Made by a program: the position numbers and the translations under genes. A stretch of DNA of 64,000 bases from an uncultured Pelagibacteraceae bacterium (GTDB taxonomy: Bacteria > Pseudomonadota > Alphaproteobacteria > Pelagibacterales > Pelagibacteraceae). A model generated the notes under the pieces. The model saw only the letters and a program-made list of their open reading frames with translations. It did not search any database and was not told the DNA's origin. Below, piece after piece: positions 32,882 to 41,680 of this stretch; the stretch's first letter is position 1, and each line of letters starts with the position of its first letter. Location of the stretch: positions 23,964 to 87,963 of the forward strand of contig CACEHK010000002.1 of the NCBI GenBank assembly GCA_902559305.1. The letters run 5' to 3'.

Positions 32882-33769
32882 ATGAAAATTTACGATTGTA
32901 CTACTTTTTATTCTGAACACATGATGCTAGATGTTAGATTTCATATTTTAGATAAGCACGTTGAAAAATTTATTGTTTCAGAATCAACCTTTTCTCATAG
33001 TGGTAAAAGAAAAAAACTTAATTTTGATATTAATAATTATAAAAAATTTAAAGATAAAATAATATACCTGGTCATCGACAAAGAGCCTGAAAATTTAATA
33101 AATATTGATAAAGATCCTAGTTTAATTAACTCAAATAAAAGAATGAATAGTATTAAAAGAATTGAGTTATCTTACAACTTTATGGAAAATTCCATAAAAG
33201 ATATTGCTGAAGACGATATTGTTATTTTGAGTGATAATGACGAAATACCAAATTTAGATTCCAAACAATTTAAAAACTGTAAAAAAAAAATTATTTTATT
33301 TAAACAATTATTTTTTTATTACAAATTTAATTTATATTATGATTTAATGCCATGGTTTGGTTCCAAAGCCTGCACAAAGAAAAAATTAAAATCTTTTGCT
33401 TGGCTCAATAATCTCAAAGCAAAAAAATACCCTTTTTGGAGATTTGATACATATTTTTCTCAAAATAAATTAAATAATTTAGAAATTATTGATGATGGAG
33501 GCTGGCATTTTACTAATGTTAAAACAGCAGAAGATCTATATGAAAAATTTTCTAATTTTGGACATCATGACGAATTTGATGAGAGTGGAATAACTGTTGA
33601 TAAATTAAAAGATTATATTAATCAAGGTATAGTATTTTATAATCATTTTTTAGACCAAAAAAATAAAGATAAATGGAAAAATAATTATAAATTAAAAAAA
33701 ACTAACGACAAAATGTTACCAAAATATTTAATTGAAAATAAAGAAAAATATATTGATTGGTTTAGCTAA
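32882..33769 (+). CDS. Glycosyltransferase family 17-like protein
   Basis: The 295-residue protein starts MKIYDCTTFYSEHMMLDVRFHIL and continues KFIVSESTFSHSGKRKKL, both typical of the GT17 (N-acetylglucosaminyltransferase-like) family. A central DDIVILSDNDEIPNL carries the DxD-type metal motif, and DDGGWHFTNVKTAEDLYEKF follows. The probable role is addition of a sugar to lipopolysaccharide or another surface glycan. It opens the polysaccharide region and is 11 bases from the oxidoreductase gene. Confidence 0.85.
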   Translation: MKIYDCTTFYSEHMMLDVRFHILDKHVEKFIVSESTFSHSGKRKKLNFDINNYKKFKDKIIYLVIDKEPENLINIDKDPSLINSNKRMNSIKRIELSYNFMENSIKDIAEDDIVILSDNDEIPNLDSKQFKNCKKKIILFKQLFFYYKFNLYYDLMPWFGSKACTKKKLKSFAWLNNLKAKKYPFWRFDTYFSQNKLNNLEIIDDGGWHFTNVKTAEDLYEKFSNFGHHDEFDESGITVDKLKDYINQGIVFYNHFLDQKNKDKWKNNYKLKKTNDKMLPKYLIENKEKYIDWFS

Positions 33770-33780
33770 AAAAAATTAAA

Positions 33781-34764
33781 ATGATAAAATGGGGAGTTGT
33801 AGGACTTGGAAGCATGGCAAATAATTTTGCCGATGCAATTAAAGAAGTAAAAAATGCTAAGCTTATTTCTATTTCAAGTAAATCAAGCAATAAATTAAAT
33901 GAATTTGGAAAAAAATTTAATATACCCAAAGAAAATCAATTTAGCGATTATGATGAAATTATTAAATCAAAAGATTTAGACGCGCTTTACATATGTACAC
34001 TTAATAACACTCATATGGATTTAATTATTAAATGTGCAAAAAATAAAAAGAATATTTTATGTGAGAAACCTTTAGCAATTAATTACGAAGAAGCTTTAAA
34101 AATATCTGAAAATATAAATAAATTTAAAGTCAATTTTTATGAGGCAATTGCATATAGATCACATCCACAAACTCTTGAGTTAATTAAACTAATTAAAAAT
34201 AATAATATTGGAGAATTAAAATCTATAGAATGTTATTTTGGATTTAAAGTTAAAAGAATTAAACCAAAATCAAGACTATTTAATAAAGATTTTGGTGGGG
34301 GAGTATTATTAGATTTAGGTTGCTATCCAGTCAGCTTTATTGGTCTACTATGTAGCTATGATGACTTAAGAATAACAGATATAAACGGAAGCTTTTCAAC
34401 CACAAATGTTGATGATCATGTCGAAGTTGAATTTGAAGCAAAAAGAAATATTAAAACTAAGTTTATTATTAGCTTTAAAGAAAATTTAGATAATACTTGT
34501 TTAGTTTATGGTGAAAAAGGCTATATAAAAATTACATCACCATGGTTACCTGGAAAGAAAACATACATTGAAGTTGTAAATTCCAATTCTTATTTCAAGC
34601 AATTTATAAATTCAGAACATGGTGTCTATGCAAATCAAATTGAAAATGTCTCTTTAAATTTTAAAAATAAAAATAATAGTAGCATTCATAATTTAGTAGA
34701 TATTGAAGAGTCTTTAAAAATTAAGAAGACTTTAGACGAATGTTTTTCCAAGTTAAATAATTGA
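33781..34764 (+). CDS. Gfo/Idh/MocA-family sugar oxidoreductase
   Basis: The 327-residue protein has a Rossmann domain (IKWGVVGLGSMANNFADAI), then the family's IKSKDLDALYICTLNNTH and CEKPLAINYEEA with the catalytic Lys-Pro, and GGGVLLDLGCYPV in the C-terminal domain. Such NAD(P) enzymes act on sugars, nucleotide sugars or inositols. Cotranscription with the GT17 gene and the adjoining sugar genes suggest a role in surface sugar synthesis. The tRNA-Met gene begins 44 bases after its stop. Confidence 0.9.
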   Translation: MIKWGVVGLGSMANNFADAIKEVKNAKLISISSKSSNKLNEFGKKFNIPKENQFSDYDEIIKSKDLDALYICTLNNTHMDLIIKCAKNKKNILCEKPLAINYEEALKISENINKFKVNFYEAIAYRSHPQTLELIKLIKNNNIGELKSIECYFGFKVKRIKPKSRLFNKDFGGGVLLDLGCYPVSFIGLLCSYDDLRITDINGSFSTTNVDDHVEVEFEAKRNIKTKFIISFKENLDNTCLVYGEKGYIKITSPWLPGKKTYIEVVNSNSYFKQFINSEHGVYANQIENVSLNFKNKNNSSIHNLVDIEESLKIKKTLDECFSKLNN

Positions 34765-34792
34765 TTGAATCAATATTTAAAAGTAATATAAC
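34765..34792 (+). promoter_or_regulatory. Candidate promoter of tRNA-Met
   Basis: TTGAAT (34765-34770) and TATAAC (34787-34792) are 16 bases apart. Transcription would begin near 34799, about ten bases before the mature tRNA end. The -35 element touches the stop codon of the oxidoreductase gene, showing how compact the region is. Confidence 0.5.
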
Positions 34793-34808
34793 TCAACATA
34801 ATTTTAAT

Positions 34809-34885
34809 GGCGGGGTAGCTCAGTTGGTTAGAGCGCGGGACTCATAAGCCCGAGGTCAGTGGTTCGATCCCACTTCCCGCTACCA
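34809..34885 (+). tRNA. tRNA-Met(CAT), elongator type
   Basis: A 77-nucleotide cloverleaf can be drawn: acceptor GGCGGGG pairing with TCCCGCT (G-T at both ends), D-arm GCTC/GAGC, anticodon loop CTCATAA with CAT, T-arm AGTGG/CCACT with loop TTCGATC, discriminator A and encoded CCA. C11-G24, the paired 1-72 position and the absence of three stacked G-C pairs beside the loop argue against initiator tRNA. The anticodon stem has an A31-G39 mismatch next to the loop. A CAT tRNA-Ile2 (lysidine-modified) is the main alternative. Confidence 0.88.
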
Positions 34886-34895
34886 TTTTAAATTA

Positions 34896-35417
34896 TTATT
34901 TATCAATTATTGAATTAAAACTTAGATTTAATTTATCTTTTTTTGAAATTATTGGATTCTTAATTGGCCACTTAATATTTAATGTTGGGTCATTCCATAA
35001 AATTCCAGACTCTGTTTTTTTGTCTCTATAATTTGTACATTTATAATTCATAATAGTATTATTTTCTAAAGAGCAAAAACCATGTGCAAAACCTGGTGGT
35101 ATGTATATCGATTTATTTTCTTTAGCAGATAAAATTATTGAAAAATGTTTGCCAAAGGTTTTTGATTTTCTTCTTAAATCAACAGCAACATCAAAGACTT
35201 TCCCTCTCATTACAGTAATAAACTTACCTTGGGGCCTGTTTTTTTGAAAATGTAACCCTCTTAGAACATTTTTTTTAGAAAAAGACATTATTTCAAATAT
35301 AAATTTTTTTTTAATTAAATTATTTTTAAAAACTTCTCTTAAATATCCTCTTTTGTCGATATAAGTTTTTTTCTTTAAAATGATTAAATCTTTAAAATTT
35401 GTTTTAATTATTTTCAT
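34896..35417 (-). CDS. rfbC: dTDP-4-dehydrorhamnose 3,5-epimerase family protein
   Basis: RfbC epimerises C3 and C5 of dTDP-4-keto-6-deoxyglucose. The 173-residue cupin has DKRGYLREVF, MSFSKKNVLRGLHFQ with the catalytic His, GKVFDVAVDLRRKSKTFGKH, YIPPGFAHGFCSLE and NDPTLNIKWPI. Length is as expected (about 180). It overlaps the DegT-family gene by 14 bases. Because the upstream enzyme looks like a 3-dehydratase, this epimerase may act on a 3-deoxy intermediate (5-epimerisation) rather than serve rhamnose synthesis. Confidence 0.9.
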   Translation of the reverse strand: MKIIKTNFKDLIILKKKTYIDKRGYLREVFKNNLIKKKFIFEIMSFSKKNVLRGLHFQKNRPQGKFITVMRGKVFDVAVDLRRKSKTFGKHFSIILSAKENKSIYIPPGFAHGFCSLENNTIMNYKCTNYRDKKTESGILWNDPTLNIKWPIKNPIISKKDKLNLSFNSIIDK

Positions 35418-36606
35418 TTATTAATTTTTTAAAAGTTTTACATATATATTCTAATTCTTGTTTTTTCATACCTTGATGACACCCTAATAAAATACCATTT
35501 TTCATTACATCATCCGCGTTTTTATCAATAAACTTATATTTTTTATATATTCTGTTCTTCATAACTGGTTGCTTAAGAATATTTCCAGTGAATATTGTTC
35601 TTGTCTGAATATTGTGCTTTTCAAAAAATATTTGCATTTGTTTTCTATTAAAAATTTTATTCTTTTTTATAACCAATGGAAAAGCTAACCATGCAGTTCT
35701 AAGCCCTTTTTCTTGGAACGGTAATTTTAAGAATTGAGGATATTTAGAAAAAAAATCTTTTAAATATTTAAAATTGTATTCTCTTTTTGAAATGTTTTGT
35801 TTTAGTTTTTTAATTTGTTCTAGTGCAAATGCTGCTGAAATTTCTGAAGGTAAAAAGTTATATCCCATTTCAGAAAAAATATATTTTCCATCATAATCAA
35901 TACCTGATATCTTAGTTCTGAATCTTTTGTTTATATTTTCAGACTCATTATAAACTGCGGAAGATCTTCCCCATCCTCTTAATAATTTTGCTTTTTTATA
36001 TTCTTCAAGATTATTAAAACATACAATTCCACCAAAACCTGCTCCATTTATGATATGAGATGCGTAAAAACTATTAGTAACCACATCTGAATATTTACCA
36101 AAGTTTTTTGAATTATATGAATAACCAATAGTATCAGCACTATCTTCTAATACTTTTAAATTATATTTTTTTGCTAATTTATTAACTTTTATCCAGTTAC
36201 ATACATTTCCCAAAAGATTAGGCAGCATTATAGCTGCAGTTTTTTTATTAATGCATTTTTCAATTTGATCTATATCAGCAATAAATTGATTTTCTTTAAC
36301 CCCAATAAAATGTGGTATCAAACCCAGCTGATATATTGGTGCTACGGTTGTAGAAAAGGTTAAATTAGTAGTTATAATTTCTGATCCTTTTTTAAGATTA
36401 AAAGAAGATAATCCTAATAAATTTGCAGAAGATCCAGAATTAACCATTAATCCAAATTTTTTTCCAAAAATTTTTGAGACAGTTTTTTCAATTTTTTTAA
36501 CCTTTGGTCCGTCGATTAAAGATAAGTTGCTATTTCTTAAAACGTTAATTACAGCTTTAATTTCTTTATTATCGTAAACTGCTTTACCGTAGTAAATTTT
36601 TTTCAT
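35404..36606 (-). CDS. DegT-family PLP enzyme with His in place of the PLP lysine (RfbH/ColD-like 3-dehydratase)
   Basis: The 400-residue protein has the DegT/DnrJ/EryC1 fold: NSGSSANLLGLSSF, TTNLTFSTTVAPI, VLEDSADTIGYSYN. Where aminotransferases have SFxGxK, it reads NSFYASHIINGAGFGG, placing His184 at the PLP lysine position. This substitution marks the 3-dehydratases RfbH (E1), ColD and SpnQ, which remove the C3 hydroxyl of 4-keto-6-deoxy sugars using PLP/PMP and a reductant. The reductase partner (such as an RfbI-like iron-sulfur flavoprotein) is not visible here. A 3,6-dideoxyhexose is the predicted outcome; GDP-perosamine-type transamination is unlikely. Confidence 0.8.
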   Translation of the reverse strand: MKKIYYGKAVYDNKEIKAVINVLRNSNLSLIDGPKVKKIEKTVSKIFGKKFGLMVNSGSSANLLGLSSFNLKKGSEIITTNLTFSTTVAPIYQLGLIPHFIGVKENQFIADIDQIEKCINKKTAAIMLPNLLGNVCNWIKVNKLAKKYNLKVLEDSADTIGYSYNSKNFGKYSDVVTNSFYASHIINGAGFGGIVCFNNLEEYKKAKLLRGWGRSSAVYNESENINKRFRTKISGIDYDGKYIFSEMGYNFLPSEISAAFALEQIKKLKQNISKREYNFKYLKDFFSKYPQFLKLPFQEKGLRTAWLAFPLVIKKNKIFNRKQMQIFFEKHNIQTRTIFTGNILKQPVMKNRIYKKYKFIDKNADDVMKNGILLGCHQGMKKQELEYICKTFKKLINENN

Positions 36607-36607
36607 A

Positions 36608-37468
36608 TTAGTTAATTATAAACTTGGCTAAATCTTTTATTTTACTATTATTTGGCCTCCAAAAAGGTAGCATTTTGTACTTATAAATTTTTTCTTTTAA
36701 ATTAATATTAGAAGACCATTGAACTTTTATTTTTTTATGCGATGTACTATTTATTAATTTTACTAAATTAGAAACTTTAACGTTTTCTTTGTTACACATC
36801 AAATAATTACCTGGCATAACTTTTTTTTTTAAAATTATATTTACTCCACTACATATATCTTTTACATTTAATAAATTCATACTTAATTTTTTCGAAACTA
36901 CCTTACTTGTTTTGTTATTTTTATAATTTTGCTTTAGTACTTGAATTATTTTTTTTCTCCTATCGTTATTACCAAAAGTTTCTGATAAAAAAATATTATA
37001 AAATTTTGATCTTGGGTAAATTTTTTTATAATAATCTAATATTTTTGAAAAAGATTGTTTATAGGACGAATATAGATTCTTTGCATTATTAAGTTTTCCA
37101 TTATAGTTTTCCCAAACAGTTGTAAAATTTATAAATTTTTTATATTTTAAGTATTTATTTAGGTCTAAAATTACATTACCCAAAAGAATATTGGAAACTG
37201 ACATTTTTTCTAAATCTTCAAAATTATGAGTTTTACAATAATGTGTTGCACAATGAATTACAAAATCTATCTTTTTTTTTTTAAAAAAACTTTTAAAATT
37301 TTTAGGTGAATTAAAAGATACAATATTTAAATTTTTATTTTTAATTTTTTTCAAGCGACTGTCTTTTTTTCTAACTATAACATAAAGTTTATAATAGGTT
37401 ATTAAATCCTTAATTAAATTTAAACCCACAAACCCCGATCCCCCAGTTAACAGTATTGTTTTTTTCAT
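36608..37468 (-). CDS. NAD-dependent epimerase/dehydratase (SDR), nucleotide-sugar reductase-like
   Basis: The 286-residue extended SDR begins KKTILLTGGSGFVGLNLIKDL and has FINFTTVWENYNGKLNNAKNLYSSYKQSF; the YxxxK catalytic pair is in the YSSYKQS segment. Relatives are CDP-abequose/paratose synthases and other reductases that finish dideoxysugars. Very lysine- and asparagine-rich, like its neighbours. One-base gaps on both sides link it to rfbA and the DegT-family enzyme, fitting the final 4-keto reduction of the pathway. Confidence 0.82.
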   Translation of the reverse strand: MKKTILLTGGSGFVGLNLIKDLITYYKLYVIVRKKDSRLKKIKNKNLNIVSFNSPKNFKSFFKKKKIDFVIHCATHYCKTHNFEDLEKMSVSNILLGNVILDLNKYLKYKKFINFTTVWENYNGKLNNAKNLYSSYKQSFSKILDYYKKIYPRSKFYNIFLSETFGNNDRRKKIIQVLKQNYKNNKTSKVVSKKLSMNLLNVKDICSGVNIILKKKVMPGNYLMCNKENVKVSNLVKLINSTSHKKIKVQWSSNINLKEKIYKYKMLPFWRPNNSKIKDLAKFIIN

Positions 37469-37469
37469 T

Positions 37470-38333
37470 TTAAAGTTTTTTTAGGTAATTAGAGTAATTG
37501 CAATTACCATAAAATTTAATTTGATTATCCAAATGTTTTTTGCCTATCCATTTATTTTTATAAGCAATTTCCTCAATACATGCTATTTTGAAACCTTGGC
37601 GATTTTCAATAGTCGATATAAAATTTATTGTTTGATAATAATCTTCAATAGATCCAGTATCTAACCACGATCCACCTCTTCCAATAATTTCAGCATTTAG
37701 TTGCCTTTTTTTTAAGTATTTTTTAAGCAAATCTGTTATTTCTGTTTCTCCTCTTCTTGAAGGCTTTAATTCTTTTGCATATTTAACCACTTTATTATCA
37801 AAAAAATACAAACCTGTAATAGCATAGTTAGAAAAATTATTTTTTGGTTTTTCAACAATTTTTAAAATTTTATTATTGTTCGAAATTTTTGCTACTCCAA
37901 ATAGTTCGGGATTTTTTACATAATGTAAAAAAACTTTAGCTCCTTTTTTAATCTTTGTTCCTCTAATAAGAGTTTTCGTTAAATTTTGACCATAAAAAAA
38001 ATTATCTCCCAAAATTAAAGCAACATTACTTTTTGCAATAAATTTTTCTCCAATTTTAAAAGCCTCTGGCAAACCATTTGGTTTATCTTGTTCTTGGTAA
38101 GAAATTTTAATTCCTAGATTTTTCCCATCTGGTAAAAGTTTTTTATATTGTTCTTTTTGTCCCTTGTTAACTATGATTAAGATATTTCTTATTTTTGCTA
38201 GCATCAGAATACTCAAAGGATAATATATTAAAGGCTTATCATACAAAGGTAAGAGCTGTTTATTTACTGCTTTAGTAAGTGGACTCATTCTTGTTCCTTT
38301 TCCACCTGCTAAAATAATCCCTTTTTGCATCAT
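37470..38333 (-). CDS. rfbA: Glucose-1-phosphate thymidylyltransferase
   Basis: RfbA makes dTDP-glucose from dTTP and glucose-1-phosphate. The 287-residue protein has GIILAGGKGTRMSPLTKAVNKQLLPLYDKPLIYYPLS (read in parts: the nucleotide loop GGKGTRMSPLT and KQLLPLYDKP), ALILGDNFFYG with the metal-binding Asp, EKPKNNFSNYAITGLYFFD and GRGGSWLDTGSIEDY. Length equals standard RfbA (about 290). It overlaps rfbB by four bases. Together they give dTDP-4-keto-6-deoxyglucose. Confidence 0.94.
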   Translation of the reverse strand: MMQKGIILAGGKGTRMSPLTKAVNKQLLPLYDKPLIYYPLSILMLAKIRNILIIVNKGQKEQYKKLLPDGKNLGIKISYQEQDKPNGLPEAFKIGEKFIAKSNVALILGDNFFYGQNLTKTLIRGTKIKKGAKVFLHYVKNPELFGVAKISNNNKILKIVEKPKNNFSNYAITGLYFFDNKVVKYAKELKPSRRGETEITDLLKKYLKKRQLNAEIIGRGGSWLDTGSIEDYYQTINFISTIENRQGFKIACIEEIAYKNKWIGKKHLDNQIKFYGNCNYSNYLKKL

Positions 38334-39355
38334 TTGATTAAACCAATTCTATTAATAATATCTTTTCTATTTAAAAAAGAAAAATAACTTAAATTTTCAA
38401 AATACCATAAAAAAGTTTTTTCAAGACCTTTATCAATTTTTACTCTAGTTTTCCATTTTAGTCTTTTATTAATTTTCTTACTATTCAAAGCATATCTAAT
38501 ATCATGACCAGGTCTATCTTTAACAAATTGTATTTTAACATTTTTTTCTAGCTTTATATATTTTTTAGAAATCTTAATAATTTTTTTTGCAATTTCTAAA
38601 TTCGATATATTTAGATTTGATCCTATATTATAAAATTCACCAATTTTACCTTTTTCAAATACTTTTAATATACCCAAACAATGGTCTTCAACATAAATCC
38701 ATTCTCTTGAATTTTTTCCATTTCCATAAATAGGTATTTTTTTATTATTTAAAATATTAAAAATAATTTTTGGGATCAGCTTTTCCGGGTGTTGTCTCGG
38801 GCCATAATTATTTGAACAGTTGGTTATTAAACATGGTAATTTAAATGTTCTAATATAAGAAGATATAATATGATCTGAAGATGCTTTACTTGCAGCGTAA
38901 GGAGAGCTAGGTTTATATTTCCATTCCTCAGTTGATCTACCTTTTAAAACATCACCATAAACTTCATCTGTAGAAACGTGTAGAAATTTAAATTTCTTGT
39001 TATTATTTAAATATTTTTTTGTGACCTCAAGTAAATCAATAAGCTCAAGAACATTAGAATAAAAAAATTTTTTTGGATTTTCTATTGATCTATCAACATG
39101 TGTTTCTGCGGCAAGATTAATTATACCTAAAGGATTATATTTTTTTAGAACTGAGAATACTTTATTTTTATTTCCTATACTGCATTTGATAAATTTATAT
39201 TTTTTATTATTTTTTAAATGCTTAACATTATATTGATTCGAAGAATATGTAGACTTATCAATATTTATGACATAATAGTTTTTTTTTATTAACAAATCTA
39301 TTAAGTTGCTACCAATGAAACCAAGGCCTCCTGTAACAATGATATTTTTTTTCAT
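38330..39355 (-). CDS. rfbB: dTDP-glucose 4,6-dehydratase
   Basis: The 341-residue extended SDR has IVTGGLGFIGSNLIDLL at the NAD loop, NLAAETHVDRSIENP, HVSTDEVYGDV with the catalytic Thr-Asp-Glu, SPYAASKASSDH with Tyr and Lys, and NCSNNYGPRQHPEKLIP. All match RmlB. It produces dTDP-4-keto-6-deoxy-D-glucose. First gene of the minus-strand sugar operon, divergent from the GT2 gene with only 38 bases between starts. Confidence 0.95.
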   Translation of the reverse strand: MKKNIIVTGGLGFIGSNLIDLLIKKNYYVINIDKSTYSSNQYNVKHLKNNKKYKFIKCSIGNKNKVFSVLKKYNPLGIINLAAETHVDRSIENPKKFFYSNVLELIDLLEVTKKYLNNNKKFKFLHVSTDEVYGDVLKGRSTEEWKYKPSSPYAASKASSDHIISSYIRTFKLPCLITNCSNNYGPRQHPEKLIPKIIFNILNNKKIPIYGNGKNSREWIYVEDHCLGILKVFEKGKIGEFYNIGSNLNISNLEIAKKIIKISKKYIKLEKNVKIQFVKDRPGHDIRYALNSKKINKRLKWKTRVKIDKGLEKTFLWYFENLSYFSFLNRKDIINRIGLIK

Positions 39356-39393
39356 AATAGTGTTTTTTTTACATTATAATAAATTGGTTACAA

Positions 39394-40242
39394 ATGAATT
39401 ATAAAAAACTTACAGTAGGAATCGTAACTTACAAAAGTGAAAATGTCATATTTCAGTGCATAAAATCACTTGAAGGTTTTAAAAATATAATAATTTTAGA
39501 TACCTCTAACGACGAAAATCTAAAAAATAAAATTAAAAAAAAATACCCTAGAATAAAATTTATCCTTTCCAAAGAAAATCTTGGATTTGGTGTTGGTAGT
39601 AATAAAATAGCCTCATTATGTAAAACAGAATATTTATTTTTAATAAGTCCAGATGTTAGGTTAAATAAGTATTGTATAAAAAATTTACTTAAGGCCTCAA
39701 GGTCATTAAATGATAATTTTTATGTTTTATCTCCTGCGTCAAAAGATAAAAATTTTGGCTATTTAAAGAAAAATATTTTTAAAAAAAATACTAATATTGT
39801 TGAAATTGATTATGTTAAAGGTTTTGCAATGTTTTTAAATTTAAAAAAATTTAAAAAAATTAAATTGTTTGATAAAAATATTTTCCTTTATTTGGAAGAA
39901 ATTGATCTTTGTAAAAGAATTTTAAAAGATAAGGGAAAAATTTATTTAGTAAAAAATGCTATCTCAAGGCACCTTGGTGGCAAGTCATCAAATATCGGTT
40001 TTGAATATGAAAAATGTAGAAATTGGCATTGGATGTGGTCTAAAACTTATTTTAATTTTAAATACAAAAATTTTTTATATTCTTTGGCAAATTCTTTATT
40101 CGATATATTAACTAACTTAATAAAATGTATATTATATTTCATGATAAATAATAAAAAAAGTCAACTTTGTTATCTAAGATTTTTAGGAACTTTAAATTCA
40201 ACAATTAGAAATAAATCATACTACAGGCCAAAAATAAACTAA
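39394..40242 (+). CDS. Glycosyltransferase family 2 (rhamnosyltransferase-like)
   Basis: The 282-residue GT-A protein starts KKLTVGIVTYKSENVIFQCIKSL and has SKENLGFGVGSNKIASLCKTEYLFLISPDVRLN (DxD-like SPDV), YVKGFAMFLNLKKF and NIFLYLEEIDLCKRI, as in rhamnosyl and related transferases that act on nucleotide deoxysugars. The C-terminus has a hydrophobic segment (ILTNLIKCILYFMI) that may attach to the membrane. It likely transfers the sugar made by the divergent dTDP-sugar operon. Its stop interlocks with apt (CTAA). Confidence 0.88.
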   Translation: MNYKKLTVGIVTYKSENVIFQCIKSLEGFKNIIILDTSNDENLKNKIKKKYPRIKFILSKENLGFGVGSNKIASLCKTEYLFLISPDVRLNKYCIKNLLKASRSLNDNFYVLSPASKDKNFGYLKKNIFKKNTNIVEIDYVKGFAMFLNLKKFKKIKLFDKNIFLYLEEIDLCKRILKDKGKIYLVKNAISRHLGGKSSNIGFEYEKCRNWHWMWSKTYFNFKYKNFLYSLANSLFDILTNLIKCILYFMINNKKSQLCYLRFLGTLNSTIRNKSYYRPKIN

Positions 40243-40766
40243 TGTCCTGGAAAATTAATCAAACTCTCAACTTTGTACTTCATATTTAGTAATTTATCAG
40301 CTCCACCCAGATCAAATAAGTTTATAACAAAAATAAATCCTGATACTTTAGCTTTAGAAATTTCAACAAGTTTTGCAGCAGCTTCTGCGGTACCACCTGT
40401 AGCTATTAAATCATCTATAATTAGTATATTATCATTTTCATTAAAGGAGTCTTTGTGAACTTCAATTGTTGCAGTGCCGTATTCTAATTGAAAATCTATT
40501 GAATGTGTGTCTGCTGGTAATTTATTTTTTTTTCTTAGTAATATAAAAGGTTTATTAATTAAATATGATACTGCTGAAGCAAAAACAAAACCTCTAGACT
40601 CAATGGCTGCTATTTTATCAACTTTAAATTCTTTAGATCTTTCAATTATTTGATTTATGCATTCTTTAAAGGCTTTTTCATTTTTAATTAAAGTTGTTAT
40701 GTCTCTAAAAAGAATCCCTTTCTTTGGATAGTCTTGAATTGATCTAATATAGTCTTTTAAATCCAT
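40239..40766 (-). CDS. apt: Adenine phosphoribosyltransferase
   Basis: Apt turns adenine and PRPP into AMP. The 175-residue protein has YPKKGILFRDITTLI, AIESRGFVFASAVSYL, LRKKNKLPADTHS and the PRPP loop ILIIDDLIATGGTAEAAAKL. Divergent from mtnP with 41 bases between starts, it salvages the adenine released by methylthioadenosine phosphorylase encoded next door, so the pairing makes metabolic sense. Confidence 0.95.
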   Translation of the reverse strand: MDLKDYIRSIQDYPKKGILFRDITTLIKNEKAFKECINQIIERSKEFKVDKIAAIESRGFVFASAVSYLINKPFILLRKKNKLPADTHSIDFQLEYGTATIEVHKDSFNENDNILIIDDLIATGGTAEAAAKLVEISKAKVSGFIFVINLFDLGGADKLLNMKYKVESLINFPGH

Positions 40767-40807
40767 AATAAATTACGATATATAAATAAATAAATTATTT
40801 TTTTAAT

Positions 40808-41680
40808 ATGGCAAACAATAAATTAGCAATAATTGGTGGAAGCGGCCTATATGACGTTGAGGAATTCAAAGAAAGAGAACTGTTAGATATAAATACACCA
40901 TGGGGCAAGCCTTCTGACCAAATTTTAAAAACTAATTTTAATAATAAAGAAGTTTTTTTTTTACCAAGACACGGAAAAGGTCATTTTATAAATCCGTCTA
41001 ATATAAATTTTAGAGCCAATATAGACGCTCTAAAACAACTTGGCGTAACAGATATTGTGTCTGTTTCTGCAGTTGGTTCTTTAAAAGAAGATTTGCCTCC
41101 AGGTAAATTTGTAATTATTGATCAATTTATCGATAGAACTTTTGCAAGAAATAAAACATTTTTTAATGATGAAATAGTTGCTCATGTTTCTATGGCACAC
41201 CCAACATCAACTGGACTTATGAATGCATGTGAGGAAGCTATAAAAAAAGAAAATATAGATTATCAAAGAGGAGGAACTTATGTTGTAATGGAGGGTCCAC
41301 AATTTTCGACACTAGCAGAGTCAAATTTATATAGATCTTGGAAAGCTGATGTAATTGGCATGACTAATATGCCCGAGGCAAAATTAGCAAGAGAGGCTGA
41401 GATTAGATATGCATCTGTTTCTATGGTTACAGATTATGATTGTTGGCACCCTGACCATGAAAATGTAGATGTCCAACAAGTTATAAAAGTTCTTTTGGGA
41501 AATGCTGCTAAAGCTAAAAGTATGATTAAAAATTTAATAGAAAATTTTGAAAAATACATAGATCAAAATGATCCTGCAAACAATTGTTTGGATGTGGCAA
41601 TAATTACTGCTCCAGAAAAGAGAACTCAAAAGACTAAAGATAAGTTAAAAACAATTGCTGGAAGAGCTTTGAACAAATGA
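40808..41680 (+). CDS. mtnP: S-methyl-5'-thioadenosine phosphorylase
   Basis: MtnP splits MTA with phosphate to adenine and methylthioribose-1-phosphate. The 290-residue protein has LAIIGGSGLYDVEE, FLPRHGKGHFINPSNINFRANI, VSAVGSLKEDLPPGKFVI, VMEGPQFSTLAESNLY, and IGMTNMPEAKLAREAEI with TDYDCWH, as in the MTAP class of trimeric nucleoside phosphorylases. The first gene of the MTA salvage operon, it overlaps the GFA gene by four bases. Confidence 0.94.
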   Translation: MANNKLAIIGGSGLYDVEEFKERELLDINTPWGKPSDQILKTNFNNKEVFFLPRHGKGHFINPSNINFRANIDALKQLGVTDIVSVSAVGSLKEDLPPGKFVIIDQFIDRTFARNKTFFNDEIVAHVSMAHPTSTGLMNACEEAIKKENIDYQRGGTYVVMEGPQFSTLAESNLYRSWKADVIGMTNMPEAKLAREAEIRYASVSMVTDYDCWHPDHENVDVQQVIKVLLGNAAKAKSMIKNLIENFEKYIDQNDPANNCLDVAIITAPEKRTQKTKDKLKTIAGRALNK

